Origin: Saprospiraceae bacterium
GTDB taxonomy: Bacteria > Bacteroidota > Bacteroidia > Chitinophagales > Saprospiraceae
Reading direction: 5' to 3'
DNA length: 64,000 nt
NCBI GenBank assembly: GCA_016718505.1
Contig: JADKDE010000001.1
Span: 765,501-829,500, forward strand
Within the stretch, counting starts at the first letter, position 1, and each line of letters begins with the position of its first letter. The notes beneath the pieces are model-generated. The model was not told the origin of the DNA and did not search any database. It saw only the letters and a program-made list of their open reading frames with translations. The translations under genes and the position numbers were made by a program. Positions 36,718 through 48,244 of this stretch are shown piece by piece.

Positions 36718-39700
36718 GTGGGTTATATTTTAAGAAATTTTATATATATTTTGGTGTTTTTGACCACCTTCGATGCGCAGCATTTGATGGCTCAATGCAC
36801 ATTTAATAAAGTTAAGCCCATCTACGAAAATGGCTTTTTTGGCGTAAAATCTATCGTAAGTGGTGCAACGAATAATATACTTGGAAGCAATGGACAGGGT
36901 GTATGTAGGGTTAATTTGCATTTTCAACATGAATTGGTAGGAGATTTACGCATAAGGCTGATTTCTCCATCAGGGCAAAGTGTTATCCTAGTGGGACCTC
37001 CCGTTTTAGCATCTGTGACTACGGGAACTGATTGGAATATTGGTTTCGTTCGTTGTGGTGCTGCTGCCAATCCAGATTTGAGTTTTAATCCAACTTGGAA
37101 AAGTAATAGTCTTTGGGGACAAAATAAGAACTACACAGGAACTTATCACCCACCTTCAGGCCAGTGTTTAGAGAATTTTAATACGGGAACTGTAAATGGT
37201 GTTTGGGAATTAGAAATATTGGATAATTATGCTTTAAGTGCTGGAGAATTGCTTGGATTTAGTATTGAATTTTGCGATAATTCAGGAATATTTTGTAATT
37301 CGTGTGAGGCTTCTTCTGGAGCAATTCCTTCTTCATTTACTGAGACCTGCGCAGGGGATCCAGCTTTAAATCTAAATCTTACACCAACGTATCGAGAGCC
37401 AAATCCTAATACAGGTATTTTTGGATATAAATTCATTATAACCGATGGCGCAGGCATTATCGTAAGCGTTGCTAATACTGCAGATTTAAGAAATTTTAGT
37501 GCGGGGCTTTATAAGATTTATGGATTTTCTTATGCCTTAAGCGACGCGGGACAACTTCCAATACCCAATGGAGTATTAAATTTGGCTACCTTTAGTCAAA
37601 GGTTTTCAGGTTCAAATCCTTCAATGTGTGGTGACTTAACAGACGTTTTTGAATCGGTATTAATTCGTGGATCTACGGCTGCTAACCCAGTTTTGGTTAG
37701 GGACACTATTTGCAAGGGAGAAGTTTTAACGATAAATGGTCAAAATCTCTCCACAACTGGAACTTTTACCCTAAACCTTAAGACGAGCAATAATTGCGAC
37801 TCTATAGTTTCTTTAAATCTTGTAGTCCTAGACATGGTCGCTAATGTGGCTGCCCCTAATTTGGTAACTTGTGCTAATAATATCATCACCTTAAATGGAG
37901 GTGGATCTACGGGCGGTAATGCGAGTACCTATAGATGGGAGACGGTCAACGGATTTTTTCAAGGTAATGTCAGTGGACCTATCTTTGCTAATCCCATCAA
38001 TGTAGAGGGAGTCGGAACTTATACTGTAACTGTAACTTTGGCTGGATGTACATCTACTACTAGTGTTACTGTTTTATCAGATAATTCCCTTCCAAATATC
38101 ATTGGATCAGATCGAAATTTCGATTGTATAAATCCTAATAATATTACGCTTTCTGTTTCTACCAATGCGACCAATCCTAGTTTTGTTTGGACAGGCCCTG
38201 GACTTATCACAAATCCAAATTCAGCCAATCCTATAGTGAGTTCGGTCGGTACTTATACATTGAGAGTTACAAGCATGGGTTGTACGATATCAAAGAAATT
38301 CATAGTCAGACAGGATTTGGCTCAGCCTACGATTTCTATTTTGACCAATCCGTACCAGTGCGAGTCTGATACTGTAAAATTGGATATCAATTCAAATACG
38401 GGCAATCTCACCTATCGTTGGGAAGGACCCAATGGATTTGTAAGTAATGTTAAAAACCCAATTAATATAGGACCTGGAATTTATAAGGCGACCATTACTG
38501 CTTCCAATGGGTGTACAAATGTCTCACAAGTGAATTATACCCCCACCTTGCCACTCCCTAATTTAACCATCAATGGCCGCAACATAGATTGTGCAGAGGC
38601 GTCAATCGATATAACTGCATCGTCCCTCACTCCTAGTGTTACCTACGCTTGGTACAGCGGCGGTAGTCTTATTTCATCCACCCCCATATTGTCCAATATT
38701 TCCAATCCTGGATTATTTGTCTGTGTAGTCAATGACCTAAATAATTGTAAAAAGGTGGATACATTTAGGGTAAGCATGGATACCATAAGACCATCACTAA
38801 TGGTTACAGGCGGCTTAATTGCTTGCAACCAAGATTCGATTAGGATATTTGCCAATTATAGTCCCATCAATAGTACGATTTTCTGGTCAGGAAATAATTA
38901 TGGCGAGTCTGGGGCATCTGCAGATTTTTTTGAAAAAGGCTCTTATACTGTAACCGCTATTGCCCGAAATGGTTGTGCTATTTCTTCCAATATTTCAATT
39001 GATTTTGCACCTAATAAACCAATTTTAACACTTAAGCCTGATACCATTACTTGCTTGAAACCAAATATTACTTTGAGTCCAACAAGCAATATGCCTATGG
39101 TAACTTGGTCTTGGACGGGCCCAATGAGCCAAGTCTTTAATATCCAGAATCCAGTAGTTAATTCACCCGGAACTTATCGTTTGAAAGCAACCGCCATCAA
39201 TGGATGTCATTCGGTAATAAATACAGAGATTTCAAAAGATATAGGATTGCCGTATTTAAGATTGTCATATGATTCCATTACTTGTGCAAAGGATTCAGCT
39301 TTGTTAAGGATTGATACGCTAGAGACCAATGCCTATTTTAAGTGGAACCTTTTAAATGGGGATTCACTAAAAGTTATGCAATTTTATACAAAAATTGGTG
39401 GGAATTATAGTTTAAATCTCATAGGTCGAAATGGCTGTTTGGTTGATACTACAGTGAATATATTTGTGGATACTTTGAGCCCTTTTGCCAATATAACAAG
39501 TTCGGGTGTGGGCTGCTTAAATACTGCCTCTAGGATTAACCTATCGACCAATATTCCAGTAAAATCTTATAATTGTATCTAATAGTATGGGTTATAATTC
39601 GAATTTACAAAATCCAACAGATATCCTGGCTATAGGGGATTATAATATCAGTCTTGTTGGAGTAAATGGGTGCTCTAACAGTCAAATATTCAATGTGGGA

Positions 39701-42145
39701 TATGACACCATAGTACCAAGAATTGAAGCAACAGGAGGTCTTTACAAATGTGCTGATCCCAATTTTACCCTTGATGTGATAACAACAGGTCAAGTGCAAA
39801 GCTATTTTTGGACAGGGCCTGGAGGATACGATGAGAATTTTAGGAATCCAAGACCAACAGGTCCAGGGCTTTATGAAGTTTTGGTGAAATTTCAAAATGG
39901 TTGTGAAGTCATTGATACAGCGATGGTGATTCCATTCGATTCTATACCTAGTTTAGCGATTTTTGCAGACACCTTGTCTTGTTCAAAACCCAATATAGCC
40001 CTCAATATTTCTACCAGTACGAATACTTTATCATATAACTGGGTAAGTGGAGCTTTTTCTTCTAGTCAAAGAAATCCTACAATTTCAGTGCCTGGTATTT
40101 ATTTACTAACCATTACGGATAATACCAACCAGTGTACGTCTCAAAAAGGAGTAACGATTACTATCGATACCATGAAACCGTATTTTACACTAAATTCTGC
40201 GACTCAATTGACTTGTCAAAATCCTTCTATAAAGACCAATCCTAGTATCATGTATGCGACAGGGGCCCATGAATGGTCTTCTGGTGGAAATGTAATTTCT
40301 ATGATTCCTGAGACCATTATTAGTGGTCCAGGAGTTTATACGCTAAAAATAACACTACCGAATGGTTGCGTTGAAACACAAAGCCAAACATTTGTTGCTG
40401 ATACATTGAAAGCGAGAGCAGTTTTTGCAACGGATACATTGACTTGTAGTAAAAGCAAGGCGGAGATCATCCCCAACATTGATCTTTCGGATGTCGGTAT
40501 AAGTTGGTCTGGTCCCGATAACTACACTTCGACAGATTCCATTGCTTTGGTGCTTTTGGCTGGTACATACACAGTAACCATAACCAATAATGACAATAGC
40601 TGTCCAAATATATTCGAAGTTAATGTAGTAGAAGACAGAATCAAACCAACGCTTAGTGCTACAGGTGGAACACTTAGATGTGATACTCGTATGCTCCAAT
40701 TAAAGATTGATAATTTGCCAAACAATAGTTCAGTGGCTTGGTTTGGACCCCAAATGTATATTTCTACCAATGCTTCTCCAACTGTATCGGAGATTGGGCA
40801 ATATGTGGTCCAAGTGACACCTCCTAATGGATGTCAGGCGGAGGATACTATTTTTGTCGATGATAATTTTATTTTACCCCAAATAAATATTGCATCAAAT
40901 GGCAGTTTGAGTTGTAGCTCACCAACGATGACTTTAGAACGAATCACCAATAGCAATATTAATGCTTTACAATGGTCAGGACCTGGTGTGAATAATACAC
41001 TGGATTCCATCATCACCATTACCTTGCCAGGAGCATATATGGTAAGTATCACTGATGTAAATGGATGTAAAAGTTCAGCTTCAATTAATGTACCAGGTGA
41101 TTCTCTCAAGCCTCGATTTGTTTTTAAACCTTCAAATCAAATCAGGTGTGAATCAAAGTCCTTTCAATTGCTCTTGGATTCTTTGCCCGTTGATGCTAAT
41201 TATTCATATAAATGGGCGGCTACTAACAATGGTATAATTACTGGAAACAATATTCAGAAAAATATACTTGCTAGTGGGGCTGGGAGATATGAGGTGACTG
41301 TTACAAATAGATTAAATGGGTGTAAAACCTTTGCATATTACGACGCGATCCCTGTACCATCAGACCTGACAGCTATGAATTTGGAAATTTTGAATCCTAA
41401 TTGCAGCAGTAAAAATTCTGGGGTAATCAGATTTTTGAATGTCCAAGGTGGGACGTCGCCATATTTATATTCGTTGCAAACTTCAATTGGTTATTCAAGC
41501 AATACATTTTATGAATATTTGCGTCAAGGAACATACAATCTTTCGATAAAAGATAAAGATGGATGTCGCATAGATTCTACGGTAATATTGACCCAACAAG
41601 AAGAATTGAACATAAGTCTTACTGCCGATAAATATGAAATTTACTTAGGAGATTCGGTACTTATTGATCTAAATATAAATCGATCATGGGCTGAAATAGC
41701 TAATTATGCTTTCATCCCAGATTCAGTGGCATGTCTTCCTTGTAACCAATTTTACGTAAAGCCTTTAAAGACAACTAATTATGTTTTTACTGCGGTGGAT
41801 ACGAATGGATGTTCGACGAATGTCAGAATAAAGATATTTGTCAATGGTAAATACGATGTTTTTGTACCAAATATTTTTACGCCCAATGGTGATGGTATAA
41901 ATGATGATTTGATTATAGGAGGAGACTTAAGCATCGAACGAGTTAACTTTTTCGAGATTTACAATAGATGGGGTGGTTTGTTGACCCGCAAAGAAAACTT
42001 TGTATTGGAAGGTAATGTACCCGTTTGGGATGGAAAATTCCATGGTACTGTCGTTCAGCCTGGGGTTTATCCCTACCTCATGGAAATCCAACAAGATGAT
42101 GGTTATACAAGCATGAAGGCAGGAACCATTACGGTATATTACTAA
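36718..42145 (+). CDS. Giant adhesin 2: P-domain, about 15 Ig/PKD-like repeats, gliding C-terminal domain, one frameshift
   Basis: GTG start, signal peptide (cleavage near LMAQ), P domain paralogous to adhesin 1 (GQGVCRVNLHFQHELVGD). Then about 15 repeats of roughly 70 residues, each with Y/F-x-W-x-G-P-x-G, N-P, G-x-Y and N-G-C. The reading frame breaks near 39575 (TAATTGTATCT). Adding two G would give a SYNW...SNSMGY unit that keeps the repeat pattern. The C-terminus is a type-B sorting domain (VPNIFTPNGDGINDDL, EIYNRWGGLL, ITVYY). Joined length is about 1810 residues. Tandem paralogue of the upstream adhesin. Confidence 0.75.
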
Positions 42146-42717
42146 ATCCAGCTTACAAAAGTCGAGAAATCGTCAAAATCTTTTGCTGGCTTTTCGGCCT
42201 CTAAGTCAATTTTACCTATGTAAAATAATCCTTTGCATGTATAAGAATCAGAAACCAACCGAGTTTGGTTGATAAAATACGATGGAGACGACCAATAGCC
42301 TCCTAGGCCGTAAGATCTGAGACTGATCCACAAATTTTCTACAGCGCAGCCTAGGGAAGCATCTTCCTCCCACTGCGGGACGAGGTCAGAATATTTGAGA
42401 GATAAAAGCAAAACAGCACTGGACTTATTGATATTTGTTTCGATTTTATTTTGGGCTATCTCCGTTACATTTTTATTCTGGATTTCAAAAGTCCTAAGCA
42501 TTTCTTCCCTCAGTTTCTTTTTTGCTTCCAATCCCGAAAAGATTAAAAATTTCCAAGGTTTGGTCAGTTTGTGATTGGGAGCTGACAATGCATTTTTTAA
42601 TAATTCATTTAAAACCGATGCATCAATTTCCTCATTTGAAATAAATTCATTGGGATAATAGCTACGCCTTAAACGGATTAAAGCATTGGTTGAATCAAAA
42701 TTTAAATCCATGATCAA
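42142..42717 (-). CDS. Nitroreductase family protein
   Basis: A 191-residue FMN-dependent oxidoreductase fold. FMN phosphate-binding IRLRRSYYPNEF near the start, ALSAPNHKLTKPWKF near 45, the dimer segment SLGCAVENLWISLRSYGLGGYWS and a C-terminal GLFYIGKID. Shorter than typical nitroreductases and similar to the YdjA/HBN1 subgroup. Its stop overlaps the end of adhesin 2 by 4 bp (convergent). The AMP nucleosidase gene is 4 bp upstream on the same strand. Confidence 0.8.
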   Translation of the reverse strand: MIMDLNFDSTNALIRLRRSYYPNEFISNEEIDASVLNELLKNALSAPNHKLTKPWKFLIFSGLEAKKKLREEMLRTFEIQNKNVTEIAQNKIETNINKSSAVLLLSLKYSDLVPQWEEDASLGCAVENLWISLRSYGLGGYWSSPSYFINQTRLVSDSYTCKGLFYIGKIDLEAEKPAKDFDDFSTFVSWI

Positions 42718-42721
42718 AAGA

Positions 42722-43492
42722 TTAAAACAAAAGGTGCCTTACGGTCTGAGATTTATTGATTAGCTGCTTGAGGGAATCGATTCCAATTTTTAGATGCGTT
42801 TCTGCAAAAGTGCTTGTAACCTGAGTGTCTCCTACTTCTGTCTTTACACCCTCTGGAACCATGGGCATATCAGAAACCAACAACAAAGCACCTGCTGGGA
42901 TTTTGTTGTGAAACCCAACAGAAAATATGGTCGCAGTTTCCATATCAATGGCCATCGCCCGAGTTATTTTTAAATATTCCTTAAACTTCAAATCGTGTTC
43001 CCAAACTCTTCGGTTGGTCGTATAAACTGTACCTGTCCAATAATCCAATTCATAATCTCTTATCGTAGTGGAAATTGCTTTTTGCAAAGCAAAGGCTGGC
43101 ATAGCTGGAACTTCTGGTGGAAAATAATCATTGGAAGTACCTTCACCTCTAATCGCACCGATCGGTAGGATAAGGTCTCCTACTTTATTTTTTGATTTTA
43201 GGCCGCCACATTTACCCAAAAAGAGACAAGCTTTGGGTTGAATCGCAGTCAATAAATCCATCATCGTAGCCGCATTGGCACTACCCATTCCAAAATTAAT
43301 GATGGTAATATTGCCAGATGTTGCTGACAACATGGGTTTTCCGTGACCAAAAACGGGAACATTATTCCACTTGGCGAACATTTCTACATAATTGCTAAAA
43401 TTGACCAAAAGGATATGGTCCCCAAATTCACTCAATTTTTTTCCAGTATATCTGGGCAACCAGTTGTCAACTATCTCTTGTTTCGTTTCCAT
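42722..43492 (-). CDS. amn: AMP nucleosidase (short form)
   Basis: A 256-residue purine-nucleosidase-fold enzyme that hydrolyses AMP to adenine and ribose 5-phosphate. Phosphorylase-fold motifs are INFGMGSANAATMMDLL, CLFLGKCGGLK, AIRGEGTSNDYFP and the base/ribose site AMAIDMETATIF. The long N-terminal domain of E. coli Amn is absent, as in other Bacteroidota. Divergent from mntR with a 145-bp spacer. Confidence 0.85.
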   Translation of the reverse strand: METKQEIVDNWLPRYTGKKLSEFGDHILLVNFSNYVEMFAKWNNVPVFGHGKPMLSATSGNITIINFGMGSANAATMMDLLTAIQPKACLFLGKCGGLKSKNKVGDLILPIGAIRGEGTSNDYFPPEVPAMPAFALQKAISTTIRDYELDYWTGTVYTTNRRVWEHDLKFKEYLKITRAMAIDMETATIFSVGFHNKIPAGALLLVSDMPMVPEGVKTEVGDTQVTSTFAETHLKIGIDSLKQLINKSQTVRHLLF

Positions 43493-43572
43493 TTAATATA
43501 TATATTTTTCGATGTAACTAAAATATTATTGAAATTAACCTAAATTATTGAATTTATTAATAGATTTATATG

Positions 43573-43595
43573 TATTTTGTTGCTAAATTTAGTAA
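43573..43595 (+). promoter_or_regulatory. mntR promoter with candidate operator
   Basis: A TATTTTG box (43573-43579) is immediately followed by TTGCTAAATTTAGTAA (43580-43595), whose core CTAAATTTAG is a perfect 10-bp palindrome. It would cover the transcription start, a normal place for a DtxR-family repressor site. Autoregulation by MntR is inferred. Confidence 0.4.
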
Positions 43596-43637
43596 AGAAT
43601 TTTCTTATTTTTTCATTTTATTTCGATATTCTCATAT

Positions 43638-44300
43638 ATGTATTCAAAAGCAGAAGAAAATTATCTCAAAGCAATTTTTAAAATATATGAAAAAACAGGT
43701 AAGCATGTGCATACCAACGCCATTGCCTTACATTTGGACAATAGTGCTGCCAGCGTAACCGATATGGTCCAAAAACTATCTGAGAAAAACTTGGTAAATT
43801 ATACCAAATACAAAGGAGTTTTGTTGACCAATGAAGGTAAAAAAGTTGTTACAGGACTCATTAGAAGACATCGATTGTGGGAGTATTTTTTGGTGAATAA
43901 GCTTGGTTTTGGGTGGGATAATGTCCACGAACTTGCTGAAGAATTAGAGCATATTCATTCTGAAGAGCTCATTTCTAAGCTCGATGAATATTTAGGTATG
44001 CCTAAATATGATCCACATGGAGACCCCATACCCAACGGAGAGGGCAAATATTCAATGAGGACCCAACTTTTGTTGAGTGATCTTGTAGCTGGACAAATGG
44101 GAACACTGGTGGGTGTTGGAGATAATTCCAGTTCTTTTCTAAAGCATTTAGATCATTTAAAAATTGGCATTGGCACTCAAATTAAATTAATTTCAAAAGT
44201 TGATTTTGATGATACTTTTTTGGTTGAAGTTCAAGGAAAGGAGCATAATCTCTCAGCTAAAATTGCCTCAAATGTCCGAGTAAAAATGTTTGATCGATGA
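43638..44300 (+). CDS. mntR: DtxR/MntR-family metal-dependent regulator
   Basis: A 220-residue regulator with three parts. Winged helix (1-65; NAIALHLDNSAASVTDMVQKL). Metal-binding dimerisation domain (65-140; IRRHRLWEYFLVNKLG, HELAEELEHIHSEEL, KYDPHGDPIP). C-terminal FeoA/SH3-like domain (150-220). It senses Mn or Fe and represses metal uptake. The downstream binding-protein gene starts 23 bp later, then the ATPase. Close in sequence to the C-terminal domain of the permease fusion at 14076-15329. Confidence 0.9.
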   Translation: MYSKAEENYLKAIFKIYEKTGKHVHTNAIALHLDNSAASVTDMVQKLSEKNLVNYTKYKGVLLTNEGKKVVTGLIRRHRLWEYFLVNKLGFGWDNVHELAEELEHIHSEELISKLDEYLGMPKYDPHGDPIPNGEGKYSMRTQLLLSDLVAGQMGTLVGVGDNSSSFLKHLDHLKIGIGTQIKLISKVDFDDTFLVEVQGKEHNLSAKIASNVRVKMFDR

Positions 44301-44323
44301 GAGCTCTTGGACATTATAGGTGC

Positions 44324-45330
44324 ATGAAGAATTTAAAGTATCTAGCAATATTTTTAGTCTTGGTACTAGTGAGTAATAGAGGGCTGGCTCAGTCGAAATA
44401 TAAAGTTGTGTGTTCGATGAATATCATTGCTGACATGGTTCGTTCATTAGTCCCAAGTCAGATCGAAGTAATGTCTCTTGTCGAGATCGGTGGAGACCCG
44501 CATCACACGAGGCCACTCCCAAGGACGCGAGGCGTATTTATGATGCAAATTTGATATTTATCAATGGGCTTCATTGTGAGTCTTGGATGGAAGAATTGAT
44601 CCTTAATAGCGGGACAAAGGCACCTATGATTGCTGCTACCAAATACATCGAACCCATTTATAAAGATGGAATGGGAATGTCACCTGATCCCCATGCTTGG
44701 ATGGATCCATTGTCTAGTGTACAGTATATCAAGGTTATCAAGGAAAGTTTGATCGCTAAATTTCCTGAATATTCTGACGAAATCATCACCAAGCACAATG
44801 CTTATAAAGCAGAACTTTTTGCTCTACATGATATGATCTCGATTTGGATGGATTCGATACCCAAGGAGGATAGGGTGTTGATTACTTCCCATGATGCTTT
44901 TAGTTATTTTGGAAGAAGGTACGATGTCAAGGTTTTGCCTTTGTTAGGGACTTCGACTGAAGCTGATATAGAGAGCAGCTCCGTGAAGAAACTCATCAAT
45001 TATATAAAGGAAAATCGAGTCAAAGCCATTTTTTCAGAGACGACAATCAACCCAAAAGTGCTACAACAAATAGCCAAAGCAACGGGGGCTAGTCTTGGAT
45101 TGCCATTGTACGCAGATTCTATTGGCGATGAGGGGTCACCAGGCAATTCTTATATTAACATGATGAAATACAATGCTAGATCTATTTTTGATGGCTTGCT
45201 AGGTAAAATTGCGCCCAATGATTTTTATCCCCAGTCATTTGGAGATGAAGAAAATGGTTCATTTGCATTTATCATGCTGGGAGTTATCTTCATTGGATTA
45301 TTTTTTGGTGTAATATTAAAATTACAATGA
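44324..45330 (+). CDS. Metal ABC transporter binding protein (ZnuA/MntC type), one frameshift
   Basis: Signal peptide (cleavage near GLAQ), then VVCSMNIIADMVRSL and a first metal-ligand region GGDPHH. A missing base near 44506 shifts the frame; with a T there, DPHHYEATPKD is restored. The rest reads on to 45330 with further ligands in FINGLHCESW, ITSHDAFSYFGRRY and FSETTINP. Unusually, the C-terminus ends in a hydrophobic helix (FAFIMLGVIFIGLFFGVIL), suggesting a membrane-tethered protein. It delivers Mn/Zn/Fe to the permease. ATG at 44324 is chosen for the signal peptide. Confidence 0.8.
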
Positions 45331-46067
45331 CCATGCAAAGTGTGATCAAAATCGATGACCTGACGGTTAGCTATGGCAATACAAGAGTATTGTCGAATAT
45401 ATTTTTAAACATCGAAGCTGGAAATATTTATGGCGTGATTGGCCCCAATGGAGCTGGGAAATCGACCCTATTCAAAGCGATCTTGGGCATGATAAAAGTA
45501 TCCAGTGGTAATATATGGGTTCTTGGAAAAGAGCCTCAAAAAGCATATGTTGACTTGGCCTATTTGCCGCAAAAAGAGGAAGTCGATATACAGTTTCCGG
45601 TTATTGTTTCTGATGTGGTTCGGATAGGGCGCTTGGCGCACAAAGGCGTTTTTGAAAGACTTAATTCGGTCGATTATGAAATCATAAACCAAACCATGAT
45701 TCAATTGGATATCTTGAAGCTCAAGGATCGGAGTATAAGTGATCTGTCTGGAGGGCAGCAGCAGCGAGTGTTTTTGGCTAGGGCTTTGGCTCAGCGTCCT
45801 AAGATTTTGTTTTTGGATGAGCCATTTGTAGGAGTGGACATCAAAACTGAAATGAGCATCATACAGATTCTCAAAGAATTGGCGGAAGAAGGGGTTACAA
45901 TCCTCTTGGTACATCACGATCTCAGTACTGTGTCCAATTATTGCGATCAAGTAATTTTAATCAACCAACGACTGATTGGGTGCGGACCCATAGAGACTAC
46001 ATTTACGGATGAGAATATCGCCAAAACCTACGGCGGACAATTGAAATTGTTGCATAAGATTAGTTAA
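45327..46067 (+). CDS. Metal ABC transporter ATP-binding protein (ZnuC/MntB type)
   Basis: A 246-residue ATPase: Walker A GPNGAGKST (near residue 38), Q-loop AYLPQKEEVD, signature LSGGQQQR, Walker B ILFLDEPFVGVD, and switch His in LVHHDLS. The start overlaps the binding-protein stop (ATGA). Normally a permease gene would follow, but a restriction-modification island in the opposite direction begins 44 bp downstream. Confidence 0.92.
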   Translation: MTMQSVIKIDDLTVSYGNTRVLSNIFLNIEAGNIYGVIGPNGAGKSTLFKAILGMIKVSSGNIWVLGKEPQKAYVDLAYLPQKEEVDIQFPVIVSDVVRIGRLAHKGVFERLNSVDYEIINQTMIQLDILKLKDRSISDLSGGQQQRVFLARALAQRPKILFLDEPFVGVDIKTEMSIIQILKELAEEGVTILLVHHDLSTVSNYCDQVILINQRLIGCGPIETTFTDENIAKTYGGQLKLLHKIS

Positions 46068-46110
46068 GGTGAGTATATAGATCAATGAAGTGGATATGGG
46101 ATAAGAGGGA

Positions 46111-48242
46111 TTAGGTGATGTGAATATCAATGAGTTTACTGGTATCAATTCCTAAGATATCTACTACTTTTACCATGACTTTGTATTTGCCTGGATCTTT
46201 GTATTCATGTGCAATGCTTATGAATTCAAGCGTAGGATTTCGCTTAGTGCGAAAACTTTGCCACTCGTTTTCAAACAAATAATTGCCACTCCAATGCTCC
46301 TCTATTGTGCCGCTTTCATTTTTTGTTTTGAGGATTTCCTTGCGATTTAGATAGTCAAAATCTATGGCCCAATAATCGATCCAATCATACCAGTTTTGGG
46401 TTAGGACGGTACGAGTGATGATACCGTTTCTGTCTTTTTCTATTTTAAATATTTGTCCGTCTTCTATGACTACTTTGCTTCCAGCCCGCATTGATTGTTG
46501 CATTTCTTCTATGTCGTCTTGTGTGTAATGTGTGACGAAGTCTGTGAGTTCTATCTGTATAGATTTTCCTTTTGTGATCTCCCGTGTATTGAGGTAAGCA
46601 ACATCAAAGAATTTCACCTGTCCTTTTTCTACGGCTCGCTTATCAAACACGTCTTTTGGAATATATTTTAATGTTACAGATACACCTTTCTCTTTGAGTT
46701 CACTAATAATATAAGTCGAACCATTTTTCTTATCTATATCTTTTCCAATTAACCCCATTTCAAATTCAAAGCCCAGTACATCCACTTGGGTATAAAGTTT
46801 CTGACGACACTCTTCAAAAATATCCATCAAACGGCTTTGTGTTACGGGCACATCTAAAGGACCTACATGCACAAAACGTCCTGATTTGCTGCCATGTAAT
46901 GTTGCGTGACCGTCAATTCGTTTGGCTTTGTATGCTTCTAAAATTAAATCAACATATAAATCTTCTTTCGCTTTACGTTTACCATTGCTAAGGTCGTCCA
47001 TAAAAAACTGGCGTTCATATTTTCCAAGGTTGAGCAATTCAAATGCCCTGAAATCTTTACCATTGGCTTGCATCTCTCGCTGCACACCGATGAGCCTTTT
47101 TCTGGCAGTATGTACCGAAAATCGGCCTAAATCGGTAGTAATCCACTTTCGCCCCAGCTTTTCGGCTACTGCCGCCGTGGTGCCACTACCACAGAAGAAA
47201 TCGGCAATTAAATCGCCTTCATTGCTGCTGGCTTTGATGATTCGTTCGAGAAGGGCTTCGGGTTTTTGTGTTGGATAATCTACATTTTCCTTGGCAGAAT
47301 TATTCAATTTATCCAATGCCCAAACATCATCAACAACAACACCTTCGGCAATTGCTTCGTCTAGATATCTTTTTATTCTTGTCCCATTTCCTCCATCTGA
47401 AAGAACATATTCTCTGTTAGTTCCTTCTTCGATTAATAGTTTTTGTTTTCTTCTTTTTACGTATTCTTCCTTAGATTCCCATTGCTCAAAAAAGGAATTG
47501 AAAATCTGCTTTTCACATTTACCGTAGAACAAAATTGAATCATAACGCTTTTCGTATCCTGAATTTAATTTTTTGTTCCATCCTGAATAATTCCAAGCAA
47601 TTGAATTTCTGAACTTGTCTGCACCAAAAATATCATCCAATAGCAATCGTAAATGATTAACTACCCTCCAGTCGCAATGCAAATAGATACTTCCATCATT
47701 TGCCAATAAATTGTGCATTAATTTTAATCTTTCATACATCATACTTAAATAAGAGGAAATACCTTTCCCCCAAGTATCGCGGTAGGCTATTTCTTCGATG
47801 ATGCTTTGTTTTTTTTCGGCAGTTTCGCCGCCTATCTCTATATTAAAGCCAAAATCCACTTCACGGCAAATGGCGGATCGATGTAGATGAGCTTGAGGCC
47901 ACCTTCTTTTTCTATCTCTTCTCGCATAGGGCCATTGGCCAGAGAAGAAAGTATGAGTTTGTTGTCGCCCCAAATCAGTTTGTTTGTCCAGCCTTGGAGC
48001 TGCCGGCCTCTAAAATCAAAAAGAGAACCTGTTTCGCCAGCCTTAATGGCCTCTTTACGGGGCTCGTCTATATGCTCTATGCTATGGAAGGGCAAGGCAA
48101 TATTGGTCACCTCTTCCTTGCGTCCATTCCAAAATAGGAAAACGTCTTCTTCGTCGCCAAAAAGCTTGTAAATGTACTCTTTAGGCAGCTTTTCACCTGC
48201 TTTGATGAGGTCTATGATGTGGTTTTTATCGTTATCGTTCAT
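46111..48242 (-). CDS. Type III-like adenine DNA methyltransferase (Mod), one frameshift
   Basis: Beta-class N6-adenine methyltransferase. The upstream piece (48242-47838) ends at the catalytic IDPPF motif. A missing base near 47859 (AAGTGGAT for AAGGTGGAT) shifts the frame, and the rest continues VDFGFNIEIGGE..., LHCDWRVVNHLRLLLDDIFG, then the SAM-binding DFFCGSGTTAAV, an order (DPPF before FXGXG) typical of type III Mod. The joined product is about 710 residues, with a C-terminal extension. It partners with the Res-like gene at 49231-51918, with a YhcG-type nuclease gene in between. Confidence 0.82.
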
Positions 48243-48244
48243 CC

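Noticed and set aside
44551..45330. Separate gene starting at ATG 44551
   Set aside because: The ATG is an internal codon of the metal-binding protein; the first half with signal peptide and first ligand joins it through a one-base indel.
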